From contig JAJFGF010000038.1 in NCBI GenBank assembly GCA_021776245.1, positions 1 to 55,658 of the forward strand: 55,658 bases of DNA, in the 5' to 3' direction. The translations under genes and the position numbers were made by a program. Under the pieces are notes generated by a model. The model saw nothing but the letters and a program-made list of their open reading frames with translations. It searched no databases and was not told the DNA's origin. How positions within the stretch are numbered: the stretch's first letter is position 1; each line of letters starts with the position of its first letter. The DNA comes from Hyphococcus sp. Its GTDB lineage: Bacteria > Pseudomonadota > Alphaproteobacteria > Caulobacterales > Parvularculaceae. Shown piece after piece: positions 8,445 to 16,491 of this stretch.

Positions 8445-11400
8445 ATGACGCAAACCCCAATCATTCCTCAAACAGGCGCGCCGCAATCGGGGGGCGCGAT
8501 CGGCATATTCATTCGCCGGCCGATCCTTGCGGCGGTGTTGAGTCTCTTGATCATTCTTGCGGGCCTTGCAGCGATGAATGCGATTGAAGTGCGCGAACTG
8601 CCCGAAGTTGACCAGCCGGTGATTTCGATCCGCACGACTTATCCCGGCGCCGCGCCGGAATCGATGGACGCGGAAGTGACCTCGATTATCGAAAGCGCGG
8701 TCGCGCAGGTTGACGGCGTTGTTTCGATTTCCTCAACCTCAAGTTTTGCGCAAAGCCGGGTCACTGTTGAATTTTCCAATTCGATTAATATCGACATCGC
8801 GGCGACCGATGTGAAAAACGCAATCTCTGCAATCGGCCGCGAGTTGCCCGAAGAGGTCGAGGAACCGCAAGTCCGCAAGGCCGATACGGACGCCTCGCCG
8901 ATCATGCGGCTCTCCGTGTCGGCGGAGGATATGGACCCCGGCGATCTCGCCAATCTGGTTGACGATGTGATCCTGCCGCGCCTGCAGGCGGTGGAAGGCG
9001 TCGCCCAAGCTGATGATTACGGCGTCAGGAAACGGGTGATCCGGGTCAGGATTGTGCCGGTGTCGCTCGCGGCGCGCGGCTTTACGGTGGGCGATGTCAA
9101 TCGGCTGCTGGCGACGGCGGGACAGACCGCGCCCGGCGGGCGGCTCAGAAATTCAACGCAGCAGATCATTATCCAAACCCGGTCCCAGGCGACAACGCCG
9201 CAAGCCGTCGCCGCTTTGCGCCTTGATGCGGGCACGCGGCTTGCCGATGTCGCGATTGTCGAATGGGGTTTTGAAGATGAGACGACAACAGCGCGGGTTA
9301 ATGGCGATCCCGGGATTGGCATCGGCATTATCCGCCAGGCGCAATCCAATACGGTCGCCGTCTCGGCTGGCGTGCGCAAGGCCGTGGACGATCTGAAAAA
9401 TGTTCTGCCGGCCAATGTTGAGATCGACGTTTCGGTGGACGATTCCATCTTCATTAATGCGGCGATCCAGGAAGTTTTCAAAAGCCTGTTGCTGGCGACG
9501 GTGATCGTTATCTTTGTGATTTTCGCCTTTTTGCGCAGCCTGCGCGCAACGATCATTCCGGCGGTGACAATTCCCGTATCGCTCCTGGGCACCATCGCCG
9601 CCCTGTGGCTCGCGGGGTTTTCGATCAATCTCATCACGCTGCTCGCGTTAGTGATGGCGACAGGTCTTGTGGTTGACGATGCGATTGTAGTGACGGAAAA
9701 TATCCAGCGCTGGCGGTTTAAAGGCGCTGGAAAACGCGCCGCCGCTGTTATCGGCGCGCGCGAAATTGTTTTTGCGGTACTTTCAACAACCGCGACGCTT
9801 GCGGCGGTGTTTATTCCAATCTCGTTTCTGCCGGGTCAGGCGGGCCGTCTTTTTTCTGAATTCGGGTTTGTGCTGGCCTTTGCGGTGATCGTTTCGTCAT
9901 TCGTGGCGCTGACGCTTTGCCCGGTTCTCACCGTCCGGTTTGGGCGCGATGTGCGAAAAGGCGCCATCGAAGATCCGTCGCTGCCGGCGCACAAGCGAAA
10001 GCCGGCGGGGCCGCTTTCTGCCGCCTATGGGGTCATCTTGCGCTATTGTCTGCGCCGCCCGATCGTTCCGGCCGGCCTTTCTCTGTTATTTGCAATTGGG
10101 GCGTTTTTTGTTTTTCAAAACGCGCCAAAGGAACTGACGCCGGTCGAAGATCGCGGCCGTGTCTTCGCCATGGTGCTCGGGCAGGAGGGCGCGAGCTTTA
10201 ATTATCTAGATCGCCGCGTCCTCGATATGGAAGCGCGCCTCCAGTCGATCGTCGATGAAGGCGAAGCAACGGGTGTCATGTCCATCAACGGCATTGGCGG
10301 CAGCAATCGTTCTTTTGTCATTTTGCAATTGCCCGACTGGTCGGACCGGGAAAAATCCCAGGGTGATTTCGAACGCCAGCTGCGCGGCCTTGTCGGCGAC
10401 ATTCCGGGCGCGACCGCAATCGTGCGGCGCGGCAATTCCCTTGGCATTCGCGGGGCCGGTCAGGGCCTGCAATTTGCCGTTGTCGGCGATGATTATGGCG
10501 CGGCCGCGGACGCCGCCGAAGCGCTCGTCGCGATCCTCGCGCAAAGTCCGACATTTTCAGATGTGCGCCTCAACTTTAATACATCGCAGCCGCAGGTGAC
10601 GGTCGAGATCGATCGCGAAGCTGCGGCGCAGCTGGGCATCCCCGTTACCGACATTACGACCGCAGTTCAGGTGATGGCCGACGAATTGCGCGCTGCGGAA
10701 ATCTTCGTCGGGGATGACATTATCGAGATTTTGGTTTCCGGCACCGGCAAACCGGTCAACGATCCGACCGATCTTGAAAATCTTTTCATCCGCACCGCTG
10801 ACGGCGCGATCGTGCCCATGTCTTCGGTGGCGACGGTCCGCGAAGTGGCGGTTGCGGCAAATTTGACGCGCGAACAGCGCCGCCGCGCCGTGCCGGTCAC
10901 CGCAAGCCTCGCCGAAGGCGCGCGTCTTGGCGATGCTGTAGAGGAATTACGCAGCGTTGCAGCGCAGAATCTGACCGGATCGCTGTCCGTTGCTTTGCTG
11001 GGCGAGGCGCGCCTTCTCGACGACTCTTCCAATGCGACGCTTCTGGTCTTTGGCTTCGCAGCGATTATCGTTTTTCTTGTGCTGGCGGCCCAGTTTGAAA
11101 GCTACGTCAGTACAGTGATCATTATGGTGACGGTCCCGTTCGGGCTCGCCGCCGCAATCTATGCGATTCAGCTGACGGGCGGATCGATCAATTATTACAG
11201 CCAGATCGGACTTGTTCTGTTGATCGGCATTATGGCGAAGAACGGCATTTTGATTGTTGAATTTGCCAACAAATTGCGCGACCAGGGAGAGAGCGTCGCC
11301 GAAGCGATCGAACATGCATCAATGACGCGCCTGCGGCCTGTCCTGATGACCGCAATTTCAACGCTGCTTGGCGGGCTTCCGCTCATTTTGGGCGCGGGCG

Positions 11401-11597
11401 CCGGCGCTGAAGCGCGCGCCGCGCTTGGCTGGGTTATTTTTGGCGGTTTGGGCTTTGCAACAATATTTACTTTGTTTCTGACGCCCGTCGCCTTTCTGTT
11501 GCTGGCGGGGCTTGCCAAACCGCGCGCAGCGGAAGGCCGGGCCGTCGAGCAAGAACTTGCGGAACTTGAACCGGCGCTTGGCGGATCAAGTCGCTAG
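8445..11597 (+). CDS. RND efflux pump, HAE1 family inner-membrane permease
   Basis: About 1050 residues from the ATG that follows the adaptor stop by 7 bases. It shows the RND plan: an N-terminal transmembrane helix (IFIRRPILAAVLSLLIILAG), a large periplasmic porter domain, a central helix bundle with the proton-relay motif GLVVDDAIVVTENIQRWR, a second porter domain and a C-terminal bundle ending near LLIGIMAKNGILIVEFAN. The family (AcrB/MexB relatives) exports hydrophobic compounds using the proton gradient. Length and motifs are normal and no break is seen. Together with the adaptor it makes a two-gene operon flanked by relics of an unrelated gene. Confidence 0.96.
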   Translation: MTQTPIIPQTGAPQSGGAIGIFIRRPILAAVLSLLIILAGLAAMNAIEVRELPEVDQPVISIRTTYPGAAPESMDAEVTSIIESAVAQVDGVVSISSTSSFAQSRVTVEFSNSINIDIAATDVKNAISAIGRELPEEVEEPQVRKADTDASPIMRLSVSAEDMDPGDLANLVDDVILPRLQAVEGVAQADDYGVRKRVIRVRIVPVSLAARGFTVGDVNRLLATAGQTAPGGRLRNSTQQIIIQTRSQATTPQAVAALRLDAGTRLADVAIVEWGFEDETTTARVNGDPGIGIGIIRQAQSNTVAVSAGVRKAVDDLKNVLPANVEIDVSVDDSIFINAAIQEVFKSLLLATVIVIFVIFAFLRSLRATIIPAVTIPVSLLGTIAALWLAGFSINLITLLALVMATGLVVDDAIVVTENIQRWRFKGAGKRAAAVIGAREIVFAVLSTTATLAAVFIPISFLPGQAGRLFSEFGFVLAFAVIVSSFVALTLCPVLTVRFGRDVRKGAIEDPSLPAHKRKPAGPLSAAYGVILRYCLRRPIVPAGLSLLFAIGAFFVFQNAPKELTPVEDRGRVFAMVLGQEGASFNYLDRRVLDMEARLQSIVDEGEATGVMSINGIGGSNRSFVILQLPDWSDREKSQGDFERQLRGLVGDIPGATAIVRRGNSLGIRGAGQGLQFAVVGDDYGAAADAAEALVAILAQSPTFSDVRLNFNTSQPQVTVEIDREAAAQLGIPVTDITTAVQVMADELRAAEIFVGDDIIEILVSGTGKPVNDPTDLENLFIRTADGAIVPMSSVATVREVAVAANLTREQRRRAVPVTASLAEGARLGDAVEELRSVAAQNLTGSLSVALLGEARLLDDSSNATLLVFGFAAIIVFLVLAAQFESYVSTVIIMVTVPFGLAAAIYAIQLTGGSINYYSQIGLVLLIGIMAKNGILIVEFANKLRDQGESVAEAIEHASMTRLRPVLMTAISTLLGGLPLILGAGAGAEARAALGWVIFGGLGFATIFTLFLTPVAFLLLAGLAKPRAAEGRAVEQELAELEPALGGSSR

Positions 11598-11619
11598 TTC
11601 ACCCTGTCAGATCGCCCTG

Positions 11620-12059
11620 CTATCTGGCGCACTCGCTCAGCGCTGAATCTTTTGTTATCGCACAAAAAATCAACGCCGCTTTGTCAACGCCATGCTCAAG
11701 CGCCAACGTATTTTTGAATTCAGCGAGCTTTGAACGCGTATCGAGCATGGCGGCGCTGACCGACCGTTCAAAATTCCCATTGACCGCGCCGCGGCCGGCT
11801 TTGCCAGGCCCGATCAACGCCCGATCAACCCGACGCCGCCAAATGCGCCTTTTTCGCCGGCGAGTTTGTCGAGAGTTTTTGTTTCAAAGCAATCGGGCGC
11901 TGCAACATCGTCGCCGCAGCTCAGCGCGCGCCGTGTGATGCGCTCATGTTCAGTATCCTGGCCCAGAAATCGCACGGCGCCATAGGCAAAAGCTCCGCCG
12001 CCATTAGCTAAGCTCACGATGACCGCTGCCGTCAGTTTAAAATGAGCATTATTTTTCAG
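11620..12059 (-). pseudogene. Frameshifted exported-protein gene (11-bp tandem duplication)
   Basis: Two minus-strand frames join into one if an exact 11-base tandem duplication (gttgatcgggc twice, 11808-11829) is reduced to one copy. The 5' part reads as a signal-peptide-like stretch (LTAAVIVSLANGGGAFA) then VRFLGQDTEHERITRRALSC and CFETKTLDKLAG. The 3' part reads SVSAAMLDTRSKLAEFKNTL and ends SALSECAR. The best N-terminus begins at a CTG codon (12057-12059), with no ATG; the first usual start is a GTG at 12017. This fits recent decay by a lost start and a frameshift. I do not recognise the family. Alternatively these are two fused fragments. Confidence 0.65.
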
Positions 12060-12071
12060 TGTTTCCCGGCG

Positions 12072-12464
12072 TCACGCGCGACGGCGCAAAAACAGGAATG
12101 CGGCGAAGAGCGCGACGGCGCCGACCAGTAACTGCACCGTCAATTCAACAGTTCCGGCGCCTTGGTCAAGCGCTTCGCGGCTTAAGGCTGATTTGGGGAT
12201 TGCGCCATTATCGCAATTAATCTCACAAGGCGGCGCCGCAGGCGTTCCGTTATTCAACAGTCCCGCGAGCCAGTCCGCAATCGACGTAATGCCGCCGCTG
12301 AAGACCGCGGCAACAGCAGCAATGAAGTTTCCAATATCGCCGCCGACGCTGAGCAGTAAAGCTTCCGTGTCAACGCCCAAATGTTTTTGCAATATATCCA
12401 GGATGACCAGCAATAACGTGGCGGTGGCTGCGAGGCTTCCGGTGATCCGATAAATAAACGCCAT
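12072..12464 (-). CDS. Hypothetical membrane protein with C-terminal anchor
   Basis: A 130-residue protein of unknown family. It has an N-terminal hydrophobic segment (about 6-24), a weakly hydrophobic middle rich in Gly and Ala (42-70), two closely spaced cysteines (PPCEINCDNG, about 78-83) and a C-terminal transmembrane segment followed by RRRA. The C-terminal layout of a helix then basic residues resembles exosortase-type sorting signals, but I see no PEP motif and no exosortase here, so that is not claimed. The product likely spans the inner membrane with the cysteine loop in the periplasm. It lies just upstream of the decayed gene on the same strand. Confidence 0.6.
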   Translation of the reverse strand: MAFIYRITGSLAATATLLLVILDILQKHLGVDTEALLLSVGGDIGNFIAAVAAVFSGGITSIADWLAGLLNNGTPAAPPCEINCDNGAIPKSALSREALDQGAGTVELTVQLLVGAVALFAAFLFLRRRA

Positions 12465-12555
12465 TGGCTAATTCCCCGCCGACATAATGCGCATAGTATC
12501 GGAACGGACGGGCGAAACAAGTTGAATTACCGGCGGCCAACGCCCGGATTAAGCT

Positions 12556-12801
12556 TCAGACGCCGTCGTTCCAGCCATCATTGGAATGGGCGCAGTGGCA
12601 AAACGGGTTGTTTCTGGATATGGCGCAGGGGCAAAGACCATCTATGTGTTCCGATTGCCCTTCGGCCTGAGTTTTTGCGGCAATCTTAACATTGCTGACG
12701 CGCAGCGTGCCGTTTTGTTCAATCGTCGCGGCTGCTGCACGGCCGCAGAGGGCGCCTGTTTTTTCGCACGGCTTGCGATGTGCACGGGCCCAGGCGGGCA
12801 A
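12556..12801 (-). CDS. Divergent CDGSH-type iron-sulfur protein (CHCAH variant)
   Basis: An 81-codon frame starting at a TTG. Near the C-terminus it has Cys57-x-Cys59-x2-Ser62-x3-Pro66-x-Cys68-x3-His72, exactly the ligand spacing of CDGSH proteins, which hold a [2Fe-2S] cluster with three Cys and one His. The usual Cys-Asp-Gly-Ser-His core is here Cys-His-Cys-Ala-His, so the Asp and Gly are replaced while the ligands remain. The part before it (IEQNGTLRVSNVKIA) fits the beta strands of the fold. Only a TTG is available as a start, closely preceded by an in-frame stop, so it could be a truncated or decaying gene. Role unknown; the family acts in redox or iron handling. Confidence 0.5.
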   Translation of the reverse strand: MPAWARAHRKPCEKTGALCGRAAAATIEQNGTLRVSNVKIAAKTQAEGQSEHIDGLCPCAISRNNPFCHCAHSNDGWNDGV

Positions 12802-12964
12802 CTCATTGATGCGTCAACGTTTTATGCTGCGACGGTCTGCCGTTCGGAACCCCGTGGGATTTTCAGCCAAAAGTGTTATAAGACCCGCGAAGTGATCTGA
12901 CCAATACATGACGAATTGTATTGCGACGGTAAAAGGGACTTCACGGTCGAGTAAAGAGGGGCTC

Positions 12965-13732
12965 ATGTCATCAAATACCGAAGGCGCTCAAAGCGCCATA
13001 CAAGAGCTGCGCGGGGAACAAGCTGCGGTTCAACCAGAGTCTGTGTTTGTAGAATCCGGCCGGTTGAGCGCCGGATTAGCAAGCAGAGCAAGATGGACGC
13101 TTCGTTTCCGATGGGTGAGAACGGTAGTTTCCTATGTGACGATTATTGCAATTGCTGCTGAGCACGAACGAATATTAAGCTACCTGCTGCCGCGTGTTGG
13201 AGAATTATACGCGCTGGCGGCTTTGATCGGCATTTCGATTGCGCCATATGCATGGGCTGAATATCGAAAGATTCGCATAGAACATAAGTGGGGAAATACC
13301 GCGCCGCGCCTTAACGCCACGATGAGGCTTGATTGTGCAAAAGCCTATACCAGGGCGCTGCGTCTCTATGTGAACCTCAAACAGGTTTACACGTGGATTT
13401 TATTGTGGGGCGCCGCTTATCTTTATATCGCAATTGTGCAATTTCAATCGGATTCGTTTTCGGGCGCGGTTGTTGGTCAGCAGACAGCCTCAGCTATATT
13501 ATTTGCGTTTGGCCTTTATGTTTTGTGGCGCGGCTACGTCATCGGTCACCGGATCTTCCATCCCGGCGGTGCGTTGGTGAAATCAATTCTCTGGTTGCAC
13601 ATTCAGGCCCATGATCCTGACACCAGCGCGTCCGAAAAAGCCGAGATGCTGATTGAAGACCAGGTAAAGATTCGCGAGGAGCATCCTATCTGGTACATGA
13701 ATTATGTCATTTCCGGACCGCGTCAGGCATAA
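12965..13732 (+). CDS. Hypothetical multi-pass membrane protein
   Basis: I choose the ATG preceded by an AGAGGGG ribosome-binding site; the frame is open 19 codons further up but without membrane-protein character. The 255-residue product has a polar N-terminus (about 1-50) and hydrophobic segments at about 52-70, 78-97, 145-165 and 172-195. The polar C-terminus contains PGGALVKSILWLHIQAHDPD and ends in an acidic, then aromatic tail. I do not recognise the family. Tyr and Trp are frequent near the membrane borders. It stands alone, with no close same-strand neighbour. A 20-base perfect palindrome lies downstream at 13769. Confidence 0.75.
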   Translation: MSSNTEGAQSAIQELRGEQAAVQPESVFVESGRLSAGLASRARWTLRFRWVRTVVSYVTIIAIAAEHERILSYLLPRVGELYALAALIGISIAPYAWAEYRKIRIEHKWGNTAPRLNATMRLDCAKAYTRALRLYVNLKQVYTWILLWGAAYLYIAIVQFQSDSFSGAVVGQQTASAILFAFGLYVLWRGYVIGHRIFHPGGALVKSILWLHIQAHDPDTSASEKAEMLIEDQVKIREEHPIWYMNYVISGPRQA

Positions 13733-13768
13733 GTTTTTTTAATTTACGTGGAATCGTTCGGCCAATTA

Positions 13769-13788
13769 TTTGCCGCCGCGGCGGCAAA
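13769..13788. repeat. Perfect 20-bp palindrome
   Basis: The sequence tttgccgccgcggcggcaaa is its own reverse complement, without a loop. No run of T follows on either strand, so it is not a standard terminator for either flanking gene (12965 plus, 13905 minus), although a stalled hairpin could still block transcription. It sits 36 bases after the upstream stop, in the gap between convergent genes. A recognition site or a mobile palindrome is equally possible. Confidence 0.45.
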
Positions 13789-13904
13789 GCGCCGTCACTG
13801 GTATTGTTTCGCCAGCGGCGCCGTTGCTTGTTTTGGCGCCCGGGTTGGAAATATTGTGCGAAAGCGCGCTGCAGGCCGACTGCCAAGCAGTTTAATCCCC
13901 CGCC

Positions 13905-14276
13905 TTAAACATGCTGATCAATAAGCACCGGATTGCCGTCCGGATCCAGGACCATGCAGCTGGCGGGGCCCGACGTCGCCTCGTCAGCCTCACTCACAAG
14001 CGTCATCCCGTCTGCCTTGAGCGCCTTTTGGATGTCCCGGACATCGGTGAAATTATCAAGCGTTTGTCCCGAAGCGTCCCAGCCGGGATTAAAAGTCAGC
14101 GTGTTTTTCTCGAACATCCCTTGAAACAGGCCGACCACGCAGCTCGGGCATTTCATAATCAGCCAGCCCTGGCCGGCGTCGCCGCCGATATTTTCAAAGC
14201 CGAGTTTTTCGTAGAACGCCCGCGACGCCGCGAGATCCTTGACGGCGAGGCTTACTGAGAAATTTCCGAGATCCAT
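13905..14276 (-). CDS. VOC family protein (glyoxalase/bleomycin-resistance fold)
   Basis: A 123-residue single-domain vicinal-oxygen-chelate protein. It opens with [22 protein letters not shown], the typical first beta-alpha-beta unit, and closes with [17 protein letters not shown], where the family ligand sits. Members bind a divalent metal or a small hydrophobic compound and include lyases, dioxygenases and antibiotic-binding proteins; the exact role cannot be read here. It is complete, unlike the truncated VOC gene at 46578. Convergent with the membrane protein at 12965. Confidence 0.88.
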   Translation of the reverse strand: MDLGNFSVSLAVKDLAASRAFYEKLGFENIGGDAGQGWLIMKCPSCVVGLFQGMFEKNTLTFNPGWDASGQTLDNFTDVRDIQKALKADGMTLVSEADEATSGPASCMVLDPDGNPVLIDQHV

Positions 14277-14354
14277 GGTCCAGCTCCGTTTGTGATAGCA
14301 ACCCGATTATTGCGGATGGTTGGCGATTGATCGCAGTGGAACTGCGCGAATTCA

Positions 14355-14372
14355 ATCACCCCTTCGGGTGAT
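14355..14372. repeat. Short hairpin downstream of the TpsB gene
   Basis: A 7-bp perfect stem (atcaccc against gggtgat) around a cttc loop, within a wider imperfect stem starting ttcaa. It lies 77 bases past the TpsB stop on the transcribed strand. No T run follows, so termination is only possible, not shown. Confidence 0.3.
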
Positions 14373-14448
14373 ATTGAACAATTCACCCGGAAATCGGGCT
14401 TCAATAACAGGTAGGCAAGCTGGCTGGCGCCGCCTGCGGGCGCCGGGT

Positions 14449-16230
14449 TCAAAAACTTTTTGATACCGAAAAGAAACCACGCCAGTCTCTGTCGTCCTGG
14501 GTGAAGGGCGTGCGGGTCAGCGGTCGCGTCGCCTCAAAGGTGACATAAACAGATTCTGGAAAGGTGAGGCGCAAGCCTGCTCCCGCGGACGCTAATGTTG
14601 CTTCTCCAAAACCCGGCGCCATATTTTCATTCCAGACCGCACCAAAATCGTAAAAGCCATAAAATTGATAGAAATCCAGGAGATCGATCTTTGGGTCGCG
14701 GCCATAACGCATCTCGAATAGCACTGCCACGCCGTCGTCGCCGGTGAGTTCCGCGTAATCATAAGCGCGGCCGTAACGGGCGCCGCCGATTGCAAATTCT
14801 TCCGACGCCACGAGCGGCTGATCGGAAAACTGGCCTGTGAGTGATGTATAGAGGCCAAATGTCTCTCCAATGTTTTGATAGCGAGTGATCTGCCCTTCGA
14901 GTTTTGTAAATCCGCCATCAGTGTCGGGACGAGATAGCGAAGCGCCGCCTGCGGCTGCATCAAACATGTCCAGTCCATGGCTTGCTCTCGCATACATCGT
15001 GGTCAACCCGTTCCAATGGTCCTGCCGGTAATTCGCGGACGCGTGGATAATTCGAAGCTTGTCTTCAAATTGCGGGGCGCCAAGTTGTTCTTCCTCAATG
15101 TCGCGTCTCTCAAAGCCGACATTGCCCCAAAGTGATAATTTGCGACGCCGAACAAAGGGATGGGAAAACCTTATGGAAATGCGTTTGGTTTTGCTTTGCG
15201 TGCCAAGCGCCAGGAGAGATGCGCCTGCGTCAAACTTCGACACCATGCCAGATAGGGTGACATAGGTCCCAGCATCTGTGAGCGGCGCCTGGTAACTGAT
15301 GTCCCCGAGGATCAGCTCGTCAGGATCATCAGGGATTGTGAAAACACCGACGCTGAGTTGGTCGCCGGTGAGCGCAATGGAATTTGCCGCTGCGCGAGCA
15401 TATATCTGAACAGGGCCGGCGGCGTCGGTTCCGCGATTATCGGCATAAAGGCTCGCCTCAAATCGGTCGACATCGATTTTCACAACGAGGCGGTGCAGCT
15501 CGAAATTGTCAATATCGGGTTCAAGCCGCGACGAGACCACGGAAACGCCCGGAAGATCGCCGATCAGCGCCAGGATGCGTTCCATGGACGTCAATTGCAG
15601 CGGTCGTTGTCCGACAATTGCATCCAGTCTGCGTTTAACCGTTGCCGGTGCGTCACCCTCAATTGCGATTTCAGAAACGTAGCCTTCGACGATGTTTATG
15701 CGAAGAACCCCGTCCAATGTATTTTGAGCGGGCGCAATAGCGCGTGACAGAAAATACCCTTCGCGGCGATACATGGCGGTGATCTGGTCTGTCAGCACAA
15801 TGATATCGGTCAACGATACAGAGCGCGCAAGCAAATCATCATAAAGAGGCGCAAATGCCTCAGGCGGGAATATGCTGGCGCCGATGATCTCAACCGCAGT
15901 TAAAATGAACGATGCGGTTGCGCCGTCGCGAAGCGGCGGCGGCGACATCAAAATCTGTTGGGTTTCCGGTTGGGTCAGCGTTTCATCGCGATCAGGCAAA
16001 CGCTCGCCAATATCAGATTGCTGAAGGCTCGCGAGTATGATGCCGTCGCGCAGCATCGGCCTCGGGGGTAAAGCGCGCGCGGCCTGGACTGACAGACTGG
16101 CGGTTGAAGATTCGCGTGGCAGGGGCCTTTCGCCGCCGGGTGATTCTTGCGCATTGAAGGGCGCAGCGCCCACGCTCACCGCGGCGAAGGTCAGTAGAAA
16201 TACACTGATAACGCGAACGGTCGCCACCAT
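14449..16230 (-). CDS. TpsB-type outer-membrane transporter (ShlB/FhaC/HecB family)
   Basis: The 593 residues contain a signal peptide (1-27, cleaved near GAAPFNAQE), a Ser/Pro-rich linker, a POTRA domain at about 115-190 (with ILTAVEIIGASIFPPEAFAP and NIVEGYVSEIAIEGD) and a 16-strand-type beta-barrel domain from about 250, ending in SVSKSF with the C-terminal Phe expected of an outer-membrane protein. The family secretes a large TpsA partner (hemolysin or adhesin) across the outer membrane. No TpsA-like gene lies in the window. The gene diverges from the FecR/CHASE2 pair, an arrangement that suggests shared control. Confidence 0.93.
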   Translation of the reverse strand: MVATVRVISVFLLTFAAVSVGAAPFNAQESPGGERPLPRESSTASLSVQAARALPPRPMLRDGIILASLQQSDIGERLPDRDETLTQPETQQILMSPPPLRDGATASFILTAVEIIGASIFPPEAFAPLYDDLLARSVSLTDIIVLTDQITAMYRREGYFLSRAIAPAQNTLDGVLRINIVEGYVSEIAIEGDAPATVKRRLDAIVGQRPLQLTSMERILALIGDLPGVSVVSSRLEPDIDNFELHRLVVKIDVDRFEASLYADNRGTDAAGPVQIYARAAANSIALTGDQLSVGVFTIPDDPDELILGDISYQAPLTDAGTYVTLSGMVSKFDAGASLLALGTQSKTKRISIRFSHPFVRRRKLSLWGNVGFERRDIEEEQLGAPQFEDKLRIIHASANYRQDHWNGLTTMYARASHGLDMFDAAAGGASLSRPDTDGGFTKLEGQITRYQNIGETFGLYTSLTGQFSDQPLVASEEFAIGGARYGRAYDYAELTGDDGVAVLFEMRYGRDPKIDLLDFYQFYGFYDFGAVWNENMAPGFGEATLASAGAGLRLTFPESVYVTFEATRPLTRTPFTQDDRDWRGFFSVSKSF

Positions 16231-16372
16231 CTTCCCACTATTCTAAACGGCAGGCTGCATATCGGCACGTGCGACGACCGCCGGCTAATCCGTCATGAGG
16301 CGACTATGTGCCCAAAGGATTGAATTTCTTTTATGTAGACCTGCTTAATGAATTATCACCGTACACAAACGG

Positions 16373-16434
16373 TTAACCAACCTGTAGAAAAAATTAACCA
16401 ACCGGAAAGTGTGGCGGGATTAACTGGCGTTAAC
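16373..16434 (+). promoter_or_regulatory. TTAACC direct repeats upstream of the FecR gene
   Basis: Two identical copies of ttaaccaacc lie at 16373-16382 and 16394-16403, exactly 21 bases apart, so they face the same side of the helix. Just downstream, 16420-16434 reads ttaactggcgttaac, two TTAAC boxes. It resembles the CtrA half-site pair TTAA-N7-TTAA but with a 6-base gap. The sites lie 58-119 bases before the FecR start and within the divergent promoter region shared with TpsB. A binding site for a response regulator is inferred; the regulator is not known. Confidence 0.4.
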
Positions 16435-16491
16435 TTGAAGGACGTGGGTTGCAAATTGTGTTGGCCTTATGTTGAGGAGGAGGCAGTTTAT

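Noticed and set aside
12072-12464. C-terminal exosortase (PEP-CTERM-like) sorting signal
   Set aside because: A helix followed by basic residues is present, but there is no PEP or similar motif and no exosortase gene in the window.
14252-14452. 66-codon minus-strand frame between VOC and TpsB genes
   Set aside because: It overlaps hairpin sequence and the VOC start, and has no recognisable features.
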